NCBI GenBank assembly: GCA_007127015.1
Contig: SLAE01000079.1
Location: 1-17,651 of the forward strand
DNA from: Desulfonatronospira sp.
GTDB lineage: Bacteria; Desulfobacterota; Desulfovibrionia; Desulfovibrionales; Desulfonatronovibrionaceae
DNA length: 17,651 bases
Direction: 5' to 3'
Below the pieces are notes generated by a model. It worked only from the letters and a program-made list of their open reading frames with translations, was not told the origin of the DNA and made no database searches. Of the stretch, positions 6,617-14,028 are shown piece after piece (positions within the stretch are counted from its first letter, which is position 1; every line of letters starts with the position of its first letter). Both the position numbers and the translations under genes were made by a program.

Positions 6617-8524
6617 ATGCCTGTCATTATGGGCACTGCCGGGCATATTGATCACGGCAAAACCACATTGGTCAAAGCTTTGACCGGCATAGACTGCGAC
6701 CGGCTGGTGGAGGAAAAAAAACGGGGTATCACCATTGAACTGGGATTCGCGTTCATTGACCTGAATCCAGGAATGCGTCTGGGAGTTATTGATGTCCCCG
6801 GTCATGAAAGATTCGTCAAGAACATGGTTTCAGGAGCATCAGGAATTGATTTTGTGCTTCTGGTCATTGCTGCTGATGAAGGAGTCATGCCTCAGACTCG
6901 GGAACATCTGGATGTCTGCACATTGCTTGGAGTGAAGACAGGGCTTGTAGCCCTGACCAAAATGGATATGGCCGATCCGGAATGGCTGGAGCTGGTTCGG
7001 GAGGATGTTGCCGATTATCTGAAAAACACTTTTTTGAAGGACGCTCCGGTGGTGCCTGTTTCAGCGCATACCGGTGAAGGTCTCTCCGAACTGCTGGAAA
7101 ATATCAGTATAATTTCCAGAGAATTCAAGCCGCACAGACGTTCAGATCTCTTTCGCCTGCCCATGGACCGGATATTCACCATGCGCGGACACGGTACCGT
7201 GATCACCGGAACCACTGTTTCCGGAAGAATTTCTGTGGGCGATGAAATCATGGTTTATCCCCAGAAAATTTCTTCCAAAGTCAGATCCATTCAGGTTCAT
7301 GGCGAACAGGCCGGAGAAAGTCAGGCCGGCATGCGCACAGCCATCAACCTGCATGGTCTGGAAGTTGAAGATCTGGATCGAGGTTTTGTCCTGGCCAGAC
7401 CCGGCACCCTTTTTCCTTCAAAAGCATGGGATCTTGAACTTACGCATCTTGAATCTGCTCCCAGGCCGCTTAAGCATCGTACCCAGGTTCATTTCCACCA
7501 CGGAGCCAAAGAGGTGCTGGCCAGGATTTACCTTCTGGACCGGGAGAAGCTGGAGCCGGGAGAGAGCTGCGTGTGCCAGGTCCGTTTTGAAGATCATATG
7601 TCAGGAGTATACGGAGACAGATGCGTGCTGCGCTCCTATTCACCTTTAAGGACTATTGCCGGGGCCAGGATAATCAACCCTCTGGGCCGTAAAGTAAAGC
7701 GCTTTTCATCCGAGGTGAAGATTCTGGAAAAACTGGCCGGTGCCAGAGCCGAAGAGCTGATCCATGTGCAGCTTGAACTGGTTGGAATCAGCGGATTGAC
7801 ACTGTCTCAACTTGTTATTCTTACTGACCTGGAAAACAAGGAGCTGCAGAAGAAACTGCAGGTCATGGGCGGCAGGCAGGAAGTATTTCTGGTGGACAAG
7901 GAAAACAGGATCTATGTGAGCGGAGAGGTTGTTGCCCGACTGGAAAAGGACATGCTTGAACAGCTTGGTGAACTGCACCGTAAGCATCCCATGCGTCAGG
8001 GCGCATCCAGAGGGGAGCTGGCGGGAAAATGGGCCAGGGATATTCCTGAGAAGCTTTTTTTCTTTGTTCTGGAACGTCTGGTCCGGGCTGAAAGAATCAT
8101 TTCTGAACAGGAATATTACCGGCTGCCTGAACACAGGGTTTCACTGGCTGCGGATCAGGAAAAACTCAAGAAAAAAATCACGGGGACTTATGTTCAATCC
8201 GGGATACAGCCGCCTACAGTGAAGAAACTTCTGGAGGATCTAAGTCTGGAGATGAAGGAAGTCTTGCCGGTGCTCAAACTCCTGCAGGATGAAAAATTCC
8301 TGGTCAAGATCAGTGAAGAGCTTTATTTTTCTAATGAAGCTGTTGAAGAACTGAAGCGGAAGATAACTTCATTTTTAATGAAAAGTGAGGAGATGGGGCC
8401 GGTTGAATTTAAGGAACTCACCGGTCTCTCCAGAAAATACGCCATACCGCTAATGGAATTCATGGATAAGGAAAAGCTGACCATCAGGATAGGAGACAAA
8501 CGCAAACTGCGCAGAAAGACTTGA
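6617..8524 (+). CDS. selB: Selenocysteine-specific elongation factor SelB
   Basis: SelB is an EF-Tu-like GTPase that carries Sec-tRNA(Sec) to the ribosome and binds the SECIS hairpin in bacterial mRNAs. The 635-residue length fits the family. GTPase motifs are GHIDHGKT (residues 9-16), RGITIELGF (36-44), DVPGH (59-63), TKMD (114-117) and SAHTGEG (149-155). Domains II and III follow to about residue 360. The remaining C-terminal part, with many charged helices, corresponds to the four winged-helix domains used for SECIS binding. AGGAGG (6607-6612), 4 nt before the ATG, supports the start and overlaps the stop codon of the peptidase. This is the last gene of the unit; the next gene begins 115 nt downstream. 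selC does not follow it in this window. Confidence 0.97.
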   Translation: MPVIMGTAGHIDHGKTTLVKALTGIDCDRLVEEKKRGITIELGFAFIDLNPGMRLGVIDVPGHERFVKNMVSGASGIDFVLLVIAADEGVMPQTREHLDVCTLLGVKTGLVALTKMDMADPEWLELVREDVADYLKNTFLKDAPVVPVSAHTGEGLSELLENISIISREFKPHRRSDLFRLPMDRIFTMRGHGTVITGTTVSGRISVGDEIMVYPQKISSKVRSIQVHGEQAGESQAGMRTAINLHGLEVEDLDRGFVLARPGTLFPSKAWDLELTHLESAPRPLKHRTQVHFHHGAKEVLARIYLLDREKLEPGESCVCQVRFEDHMSGVYGDRCVLRSYSPLRTIAGARIINPLGRKVKRFSSEVKILEKLAGARAEELIHVQLELVGISGLTLSQLVILTDLENKELQKKLQVMGGRQEVFLVDKENRIYVSGEVVARLEKDMLEQLGELHRKHPMRQGASRGELAGKWARDIPEKLFFFVLERLVRAERIISEQEYYRLPEHRVSLAADQEKLKKKITGTYVQSGIQPPTVKKLLEDLSLEMKEVLPVLKLLQDEKFLVKISEELYFSNEAVEELKRKITSFLMKSEEMGPVEFKELTGLSRKYAIPLMEFMDKEKLTIRIGDKRKLRRKT

Positions 8525-8558
8525 TTTTGATGTATTGCTGCACGAGGCAAAAAACCGC

Positions 8559-8580
8559 AAAGGCATGGAAATCCTTTTTT
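8559..8580 (+). terminator. Possible weak terminator after selB
   Basis: AAAGG (8559-8563) can pair with CCTTT (8573-8577) around a 9-nt loop and is followed by a T-run to 8580. The stem is short and AT-rich, so it is weak. The position, right after the selB stop and before the rhomboid gene's own upstream region, is reasonable. Confidence 0.3.
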
Positions 8581-8594
8581 GTTTGTGCTATGTT

Positions 8595-8612
8595 ATCAAA
8601 TTGATTATCAAT
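8595..8612. promoter_or_regulatory. Overlapping palindromes upstream of the rhomboid gene, possible operator
   Basis: ATCAA-A-TTGAT (8595-8605) and ATTGAT-T-ATCAAT (8600-8612) are two interleaved dyads with a 6-nt period, about 30-45 nt upstream of the rhomboid ATG. A weak promoter (TTGTGC 8583-8588, then 17 nt, then TATCAA 8606-8611) would overlap them. Alternating hexamers of this kind resemble Fur- or MarR-type operators in general form, but the bases do not match a consensus well enough to name a regulator. Confidence 0.35.
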
Positions 8613-8639
8613 TAATATCAGCTTCGCTGCAGCAACAAC

Positions 8640-9554
8640 ATGTCCGAAACTCAAAGAGATATTTTAAATGAACTGGCTCTTTTAGGTCTTCAGGCCGAAA
8701 GCAGGGCTAAAAAGAAGGAATGGGAACTTGTCCTCATTGCCATGGAAATCGATTATTTCTGGCAGGATGGACGGCTCCTGGTTCCTTCCTCCCAGGCTTC
8801 AAAAGCTGTTGAGGAGATCAGACAATACGAGCGGGAAGAAAAGGAGATGGAACACTATGTTCCCAGAGCCGCTCCCGAGCAGAAAAACGCCCTGGTTTCG
8901 ATCTTCATCCTTTCTCTGCTTCTGCTCTTTTTCACCGTAGTGTATGAAGGCCTGGGAGGTGAGCAGTGGCAGTATCTTCCCTGGCTTGAAAATGGCAGCG
9001 CCAGCGCAGCCAAAATAATTCAGGAGGGAGAATGGTGGAGGACCATCACCTCACTGACTCTGCATGGTGATCCCGCTCATGTTCTGGGTAACGTGATCAT
9101 TGGAGCTCCTTTTATTATTGCGGTCTGTTCCCGTCTGGGCCTTGGGCTTGGCTGGCTGATGGTGATCATGACCGGAGCGCTGGGCAACTATATAAATGCA
9201 TGGATCATGTCACCCGCTCACAACAGCATCGGCTTTTCCACCGCGGTATTCGCGGCAGTGGGCATGATGGCCATTCATGCAGTCAAGGATTCGCGGTTAT
9301 CCCTGGGAAATGCCTTTGTGCTTGGTCTGGCCCTTCTGGCCATGCTCGGAGTCGGAGGAGAGAATACCGATGTTGGAGCGCATCTTTTCGGCCTGCTGGC
9401 CGGGTTTGGAACAGGCATGCTGACCATGAGAATGGTAGATCTTCGTGAAAGCCTGAAGAAAATCGACTTTCTTTTTGGAGCCGCTGCAGCGTTGCTGGTC
9501 CTGGAAAGCTGGATGCTGGCTCTTTGGGGGGAAAGTCTGCTGGATGTTTTTTGA
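8640..9554 (+). CDS. Rhomboid-family intramembrane serine protease with N-terminal soluble domain
   Basis: Rhomboids cleave transmembrane segments of other proteins inside the membrane. In this 304-residue protein the rhomboid core begins near residue 84. It shows WWRTITSLTLHGDPAHVLGN (residues 132-151, including the conserved His and Asn of TM2), the catalytic Ser200 in IGFSTAVFA and His248 in GAHLFGLLAG. The usual GxSG is GFST here, a tolerated variant in many rhomboids. About six membrane spans are visible. Residues 1-80 are hydrophilic, with a pattern ending in RLLVPSSQASKAVEEIRQYE that resembles the small prokaryotic signal-transducing (DUF2007-like) fold; this is a tentative reading. 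The ATG at 8640 lacks a clear Shine-Dalgarno. The MATE gene starts 2 nt after the stop, so the two are probably co-expressed. Substrates are unknown. Confidence 0.88.
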   Translation: MSETQRDILNELALLGLQAESRAKKKEWELVLIAMEIDYFWQDGRLLVPSSQASKAVEEIRQYEREEKEMEHYVPRAAPEQKNALVSIFILSLLLLFFTVVYEGLGGEQWQYLPWLENGSASAAKIIQEGEWWRTITSLTLHGDPAHVLGNVIIGAPFIIAVCSRLGLGLGWLMVIMTGALGNYINAWIMSPAHNSIGFSTAVFAAVGMMAIHAVKDSRLSLGNAFVLGLALLAMLGVGGENTDVGAHLFGLLAGFGTGMLTMRMVDLRESLKKIDFLFGAAAALLVLESWMLALWGESLLDVF

Positions 9555-9556
9555 GA

Positions 9557-10933
9557 ATGTCTGCAAAGGAGACTTATAAATCTATCTGGACTCTCTCCTG
9601 GCCTCAGGTCCTGATGATGTTTTTCCACTTCCTCATCGGATTTGTGGATGTCTGGGTAGCCGGCAGACTGGGTAAAGACGTACAGGCCTCCATGGGCATA
9701 ATGACCCAGGCCCTGTTTTTTTTCCTGATCGTGGCCATAGCTCTGGCCAACGGCAGTGTAGCAGCCATAAGTCAGTCCTACGGAGCCGGGCTTATGCTTC
9801 GGGTGCGCAGGTATATCGGACTCGGCCTGGAAATAGGTGCGGTTTTGGGCGTAGTATTTCTTGCCGCAGGACTGCTGTTGAAAGACGTACTTCTGGGACT
9901 TCTGCAGATCCCTGAAGATATATTGCCGGTGGCAGAGTATTTGCTGAGTGTTTTTTTATATATTCTGCCGGGCTATTATCTACTGATCATTTGCAATGCT
10001 TTTTTCAGGGCCCAGCACAAAGTCATGATTCCCCTGTACTCCATGATGATCGTCACTGTGGCCAATACATTCGGGGATCTTGCCTTCGGGCTTGGCTGGT
10101 GGGGATTTCCGGCGTTCGGGTACAAAGGTCTTGCCTGGACTACTTTTGGCGCTGTATTGTGCGGCGTTTTGTTCAACCTGTTCATCCTTTACCGCCAGGG
10201 TTTCCTGCAGCGCAAAAGCTTCGCTCCCTGGCGCTGGGTCAAAAGGGCCTTTCCATATCTGTTCAAAGTGGCCTGGCCGGCCGGATTGATGCAGGTGGTC
10301 TGGCACTCTGCCTATCTGGTTCTTTTCGCCATTACCGCAGCTCTGCCGGTAGGGAGCGTGGTGGCCCTCGCCGGAATGAGTGCGGGTCTTAGAGTGGAGT
10401 CGCTTCTTTTTCTGCCCGGAGTGGCCTTCAACTTTACCGCTTCCATTCTGGTGGGCAATCACCTGGGAAGAGGAGATGTACAGGGCGCCAAAAGAATAGG
10501 TTATCAGGTGCTGCTTGTGGCACTGGTCAGCGTGGGTCTGCTTACCATGATTCTCTGGCAGGTGATTGAGCCGGTAGCCGGATTCATTGCCCCTGATCCG
10601 GAGGTGAGCAGTGAAGCTGTGAACTACTTGAGGTTCAACATGGCCGCTATTCCTTTTCTGCTTGTGGCCATGATCCTGGGAGGTGCTCTGACCGGTGCGG
10701 GAGCCACCTTGTATCAGATGTTCGGAATGGGGGCAGCCTCATGGCTGGTAAGAATTCCTCTGGCCTACCTGCTTGGACATCTGGTGATAGGAGCGGCCAC
10801 CGGAATCTGGATGGCCATGTTCATCTCCATGGTTATACAGGCGGGAATCATGTTTTATCTTTATCAATACAAGGACTGGTCCAAGTTTGCGCAAAGAAAA
10901 AGCAAAAGTACAGCTCAACAGCCGATATCCTGA
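9557..10933 (+). CDS. MATE-family efflux transporter (multi-antimicrobial extrusion)
   Basis: This is an inner-membrane cation/drug antiporter of the MATE family. The 458-residue length and about twelve hydrophobic spans in two halves are typical. The N-terminus (YKSIWTLSWPQVLMMF, then GFVDVWVAGRLG around residues 28-39) matches the first MATE helices, and ALANGSVAAISQSYGAG (62-78) matches the conserved end of TM2. Substrates cannot be predicted. An in-frame upstream TTG at 9524 would add eleven residues inside the rhomboid gene. The ATG at 9557 fits the family start better and lies 2 nt after the rhomboid stop, which suggests translational coupling. The fxsA-like gene follows 52 nt downstream. 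Confidence 0.92.
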   Translation: MSAKETYKSIWTLSWPQVLMMFFHFLIGFVDVWVAGRLGKDVQASMGIMTQALFFFLIVAIALANGSVAAISQSYGAGLMLRVRRYIGLGLEIGAVLGVVFLAAGLLLKDVLLGLLQIPEDILPVAEYLLSVFLYILPGYYLLIICNAFFRAQHKVMIPLYSMMIVTVANTFGDLAFGLGWWGFPAFGYKGLAWTTFGAVLCGVLFNLFILYRQGFLQRKSFAPWRWVKRAFPYLFKVAWPAGLMQVVWHSAYLVLFAITAALPVGSVVALAGMSAGLRVESLLFLPGVAFNFTASILVGNHLGRGDVQGAKRIGYQVLLVALVSVGLLTMILWQVIEPVAGFIAPDPEVSSEAVNYLRFNMAAIPFLLVAMILGGALTGAGATLYQMFGMGAASWLVRIPLAYLLGHLVIGAATGIWMAMFISMVIQAGIMFYLYQYKDWSKFAQRKSKSTAQQPIS

Positions 10934-10985
10934 TTATGCACGGCTGCAGCTGCTTGTACTTAAGATTTAAATCAAGGACAATTCA

Positions 10986-11378
10986 ATGTTATGGAAGATT
11001 TTTGCAGCGTTCGTTATTCTGCCGATTGCCGAGATCTATGTCCTGATTCAGATCGGGAGCCATATCGGGGCCTTGTGGAAGATCTTTCTGGTCATAATCA
11101 CCGCCTTTGTGGGGGCCTTTCTGGCTAAGATGCAGGGCGCTCAGACCATGTTCCGGCTGAGGATGAATGTGCAGCAGGGCATACCACCGACGCACGACAT
11201 TCTGGATGCCTTTCTAATCTTTGCCGCAGGCATTGTATTTCTGACTCCGGGTTTTATTACCGACCTGGCAGGTCTGTTCCTGCTTATCCCTCAAACCAGA
11301 CGGATTGTCAGGATGTGGTTGATCAAGAAGATAGACAGGTGGATGAGGGGTGGAAATGTCCACGTTATACGGCGCTGA
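10986..11378 (+). CDS. fxsA: FxsA-family membrane protein
   Basis: FxsA (PF04186) is a small inner-membrane protein. In E. coli its overproduction relieves F-plasmid exclusion of phage T7; its normal role is unclear. The 130-residue product has about three to four hydrophobic segments (residues 4-23, 31-47 and 74-101). It also has the family signature LTPGFITDLAGLFLLIPQTR (86-105) and the N-terminal PIAEIYVLI (13-21). AAGGA at 10974-10978, 7 nt before the ATG, supports the start. It follows the MATE gene in the same direction, and its last 14 nt overlap the end of the oppositely oriented Nudix gene. Confidence 0.92.
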   Translation: MLWKIFAAFVILPIAEIYVLIQIGSHIGALWKIFLVIITAFVGAFLAKMQGAQTMFRLRMNVQQGIPPTHDILDAFLIFAAGIVFLTPGFITDLAGLFLLIPQTRRIVRMWLIKKIDRWMRGGNVHVIRR

Positions 11379-11841
11379 ATGGATTTTTGCCGATGATTTT
11401 GCTCAAAAGGTCCAGAGTGGTCCGGCTTAAATCATATGCGGAAAAGCTTTCGGGTCCGATCCAGGCGGCATTGACGGCATCAGTGCCCGCCCTGATTTCT
11501 CCACTCACGTATTCAGCCCAGAGATCGATGATCACATAGTGAAAAAGAATTTCGCCCTGATGGTCGCGTTGAATGAGGTCAAACGTGAACACTGGATCAC
11601 CGGCCCGGATGACAATTCCGGTCTCTTCCAGAACTTCTCGCTCTGCAGCCTGCTGCATGGTTTCTCCTAGTCTGATTTTGCCTCCGGGAATGGACCATTC
11701 TCCAAACGCGGGAGGGGAGCCTCTTTGAACCAGCAGAAAAAGCTCCTTGTACATGACCACCGCGCCGACCGCCACCCTGGGCACGTCGGGATAGCTCCCC
11801 CGGGATCCTGTTTTGGAATTGCTTTTCTGGTCTATATGCAT
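11365..11841 (-). CDS. Nudix hydrolase, possibly ADP-ribose pyrophosphatase type
   Basis: Nudix hydrolases cleave nucleoside diphosphates linked to another group, using a divalent metal. The 158-residue protein contains a complete Nudix box at residues 54-76: Gly54, then Glu60, Arg68-Glu69 and Glu72-Glu73, ending ETGI. It is preceded by FGEWSIPGG. The order and the sequence VAVGAVVMYKELFLLVQRG before it suit ADP-ribose or general (d)NTP-type enzymes; the substrate is not certain. Residues 1-18 are polar and probably disordered. The gene is alone on the minus strand. Its 3' end overlaps that of fxsA by 14 nt. Upstream lies the AT-rich gap shared with ubiD. No clear Shine-Dalgarno is seen before the ATG at 11841. 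Confidence 0.9.
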   Translation of the reverse strand: MHIDQKSNSKTGSRGSYPDVPRVAVGAVVMYKELFLLVQRGSPPAFGEWSIPGGKIRLGETMQQAAEREVLEETGIVIRAGDPVFTFDLIQRDHQGEILFHYVIIDLWAEYVSGEIRAGTDAVNAAWIGPESFSAYDLSRTTLDLLSKIIGKNPFSAV

Positions 11842-12085
11842 GAAAGGTTTAAAATAGGTTTTGTTTCTTGACCTTTAACTTTCCGGCTGACAAGATTCAA
11901 CCATATTTAACATGTTTATTAGTATTGTTGCTGCGTAAAGGCAGCTTAATTATTAGAAACATTAGTGGTTTTTTTGTGGATAATTTTGAGAGTTTAAAGT
12001 TTCTTATATACCTTTTACTTTCGTACTTTTGTTTATTCGTGCTTTTTAATTTTTTACTCAAGTATTTTTTTAACAGGAGCAGGAT
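11842..12085. other. AT-rich intergenic region between the Nudix gene and ubiD
   Basis: The 244-nt gap is visibly much richer in A and T than the flanking genes, with many T-runs on the plus strand. It holds a small hairpin, GCTGC (11930-11934) with GCAGC (11941-11945) around GTAAAG, followed by an A/T stretch. A TTG-initiated open frame of 76 codons (11868-12098) encodes a hydrophobic C-terminal half and overlaps the ubiD start. It has no Shine-Dalgarno and no family resemblance, so I do not call it a gene. The promoters of both neighbours should lie here, but no convincing boxes were found. Confidence 0.5.
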
Positions 12086-13927
12086 GTGGGCTATATAAAT
12101 ATGCGCCAGTGCCTGGCTGATCTGGAAGCAAGAGGTGAACTTGTTCGCATTCAAAACGAGGTGGATCCCTATCTTGAAGTGGGATCCATTCAGCGCCGGG
12201 TTTTCCAGAAAAATGGTCCGGCCCTGATATTCACCAACGTCAAATATACCCCTTTCCCCATGGTGGGCAATCTTTTCGGGACTATGGACAGGGCCAGGTT
12301 TATTTTCAGGGATACGCTGGACGTTCTGGACAGACTGTTCAAACTTAAAATTGAACCAATGCGCTTTTTCAAATCTCCCTGGAAATATGCGGATGTTCTG
12401 CCTCTTCTGGCCAGATCATTTCCCCGGAAGGCCGCGCGCGGTCAGGTTTCTCAAGGCAGAACATCGATCGGCAATCTGCCGGGTCTGGTCTCCTGGCCCG
12501 GAGACGGAGGGGCTTACGTAACCCTGCCTCAGGTTTATTCTGAAAATCCGGAAAGACCGGGATTTATGCTTTCAAATCTGGGAATGTACCGGGTGCAGTT
12601 GACTGGAGAAGACTTTGATTCAAACCGGGAGATGGGTCTGCATTACCAGATACACAGAGGCATTGGCCGGCATCATCAACTGGCTCTGCAGCGCAGAGAA
12701 CCTTTAAAGGTCAATGTCTTCATCGGCGGGCCTCCGGCCATGACCCTGGCTGCGGTCATGCCCCTGCCCGAAGAGGTTCCTGAAGTGATTTTCGCCGGAG
12801 CACTCTGCGGACGGAGAATTAAGATGGTCCCTGCCGCCAACGGACTTCCCATGCCTGCTGAAGCGGACTTCTGCATTTCCGGCCATATTCAGCCAGGCAG
12901 GGAACTTCCTGAAGGTCCTTTCGGGGACCATCTGGGATATTACAGTCTGAAGCACGATTTTCCCGTGCTTGAGGTACACAGGATCCATCATCGTCTGGAC
13001 GCGGTATGGCCGTTTACCACGGTAGGCCGTCCACCTCAGGAGGATACGGTATTCGGCACGCTGATCCACGAATTAACCGCACAGCTTATACCTTCTGTTT
13101 TCAGCGGAGTAAGAGAAGTTCATGCTGTGGACGCCGCCGGAGTGCATCCCCTGCTTCTGGCTGTCGGAAGGGAAAGCTATGTTCCTTATGCCAGAAAGAG
13201 ACAGCCTCAGGAACTGCTGACCAGCGCCATGAATCTTCTGGGACAGAGCCAGACGTCTCTGTCCAAATATCTGATCATTGCCGCAGAGGAAGATGACCCG
13301 GGCCTGACAGCCAAAAATATCCCCTGTTTTTTTCATCATGTATTAAGACGTATTGATTTTACAAGAGATCTGCATTTCATAACCAGAACAACCATGGATA
13401 CCCTGGACTATTCCGGCATAAGCCTTAATCAGGGTTCAAAACTGATCATGGCCGCAGCCGGGGAAATCATGAGAGAACTGGGCTTTAAAATGCCCGGGCA
13501 ACTGCCTCTGGATAATGACTTTTCAGGACCTTTCTTTATGGCGCCCGGGATCATGGTCCTTCAGGGTCCAAAGAACAAAAGTCCAAGGGATACTCATGAT
13601 CAGAAACTTGAAAATCTTGGATCAAGGCTCAATGAAGCAGCCGGGATGGAAAAATTTCCGCTGGTAATTGTAGTCGATGACGGCCCCTTCACAGTGGCCG
13701 ACTGGGAAAATTTCTTGTGGGTGGTGTTTACCCGCTCGGATCCGGCCACGGATATATATGGCATGGGAGCATTCACCAGGTGCAAGCACTGGGGAGCGGA
13801 AAAAGGAATAATCATTGATGCCAGGCTGAAGCCTTATCATCCCTCTGTTCTGGATGAAGACCCGGAAGTGGAAAAAAGGGTGGATCGCCTTGGAGAGAGA
13901 GGTGGCCCGCTATACGGACTGATTTAG
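12086..13927 (+). CDS. UbiD-family prenylated-FMN decarboxylase, probably for menaquinone (futalosine pathway)
   Basis: UbiD enzymes are reversible decarboxylases that use prenylated FMN, made by a UbiX-type partner, plus Mn2+ and K+. This 613-residue protein has family features throughout: MLSNLGMYRVQL (residues 161-172), NREMGLHYQIHRGIG (180-194, cofactor and metal region), FIGGPPAMTLAA (212-223) and ELPEGPFGDHLGYYSLKHDF (273-292, with the catalytic acidic residues). Its length exceeds E. coli UbiD (about 500) and resembles the longer menaquinone-type (MqnL-like) proteins common in anaerobes, so this role is inferred. The GTG at 12086 is chosen because AGGAG (12075-12079) precedes it by 6 nt and gives the usual MGY N-terminus. 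An in-frame ATG lies at 12101. No ubiX-like partner is in the window. Confidence 0.92.
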   Translation: MGYINMRQCLADLEARGELVRIQNEVDPYLEVGSIQRRVFQKNGPALIFTNVKYTPFPMVGNLFGTMDRARFIFRDTLDVLDRLFKLKIEPMRFFKSPWKYADVLPLLARSFPRKAARGQVSQGRTSIGNLPGLVSWPGDGGAYVTLPQVYSENPERPGFMLSNLGMYRVQLTGEDFDSNREMGLHYQIHRGIGRHHQLALQRREPLKVNVFIGGPPAMTLAAVMPLPEEVPEVIFAGALCGRRIKMVPAANGLPMPAEADFCISGHIQPGRELPEGPFGDHLGYYSLKHDFPVLEVHRIHHRLDAVWPFTTVGRPPQEDTVFGTLIHELTAQLIPSVFSGVREVHAVDAAGVHPLLLAVGRESYVPYARKRQPQELLTSAMNLLGQSQTSLSKYLIIAAEEDDPGLTAKNIPCFFHHVLRRIDFTRDLHFITRTTMDTLDYSGISLNQGSKLIMAAAGEIMRELGFKMPGQLPLDNDFSGPFFMAPGIMVLQGPKNKSPRDTHDQKLENLGSRLNEAAGMEKFPLVIVVDDGPFTVADWENFLWVVFTRSDPATDIYGMGAFTRCKHWGAEKGIIIDARLKPYHPSVLDEDPEVEKRVDRLGERGGPLYGLI

Positions 13928-13961
13928 GCTGAACACAGACAAAAACATAATAAATTAGCAA

Positions 13962-14000
13962 AAATCGACTTAAAAATTTTTACCACAAAAATGTTGATTT
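13962..14000 (+). other. Long-loop hairpin just after ubiD
   Basis: AAATCGAC (13962-13969) can pair with GTTGATTT (13993-14000), eight pairs including one G-U, around a 23-nt A/T-rich loop. It lies 35 nt after the ubiD stop. It could help end or stabilise the ubiD transcript, but there is no GC-rich stem with a U-tract. Confidence 0.3.
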
Positions 14001-14003
14001 ATT

Positions 14004-14028
14004 GAACCTGAATCCGTGCAACAGGTTC
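14004..14028 (+). other. Hairpin sharing bases with the left arm of the long inverted repeat
   Basis: GAACCTG (14004-14010) pairs perfectly with CAGGTTC (14022-14028) around an 11-nt loop. The 3' half is also the outer end of the 14022-14222 inverted repeat, so the two structures are mutually exclusive. Confidence 0.4.

Noticed and set aside
8525..8639. Possible selC (tRNA-Sec) downstream of selB
   Set aside because: selC often lies near selAB, so I looked here and in the other gaps. No acceptor stem, T-loop GTTCGA or long variable arm was found.
9524..9556. Upstream TTG start for the MATE gene
   Set aside because: The added residues lie inside the rhomboid gene and do not fit the family N-terminus; the ATG at 9557 is preferred.
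9980..10462. 160-codon minus-strand open frame
   Set aside because: It is antisense to the MATE transporter, rich in polar residues with no domain; a shadow frame.
11897..12154. 85-codon minus-strand open frame in the AT-rich gap
   Set aside because: It extends into the start of ubiD, is low-complexity and Lys/Leu-rich, and has no Shine-Dalgarno; likely a chance result of AT-rich DNA.
13928..14021. Canonical rho-independent terminator right after ubiD
   Set aside because: No GC-rich stem followed by a U-tract is present; only AT-rich or loop-heavy hairpins, which are listed separately.
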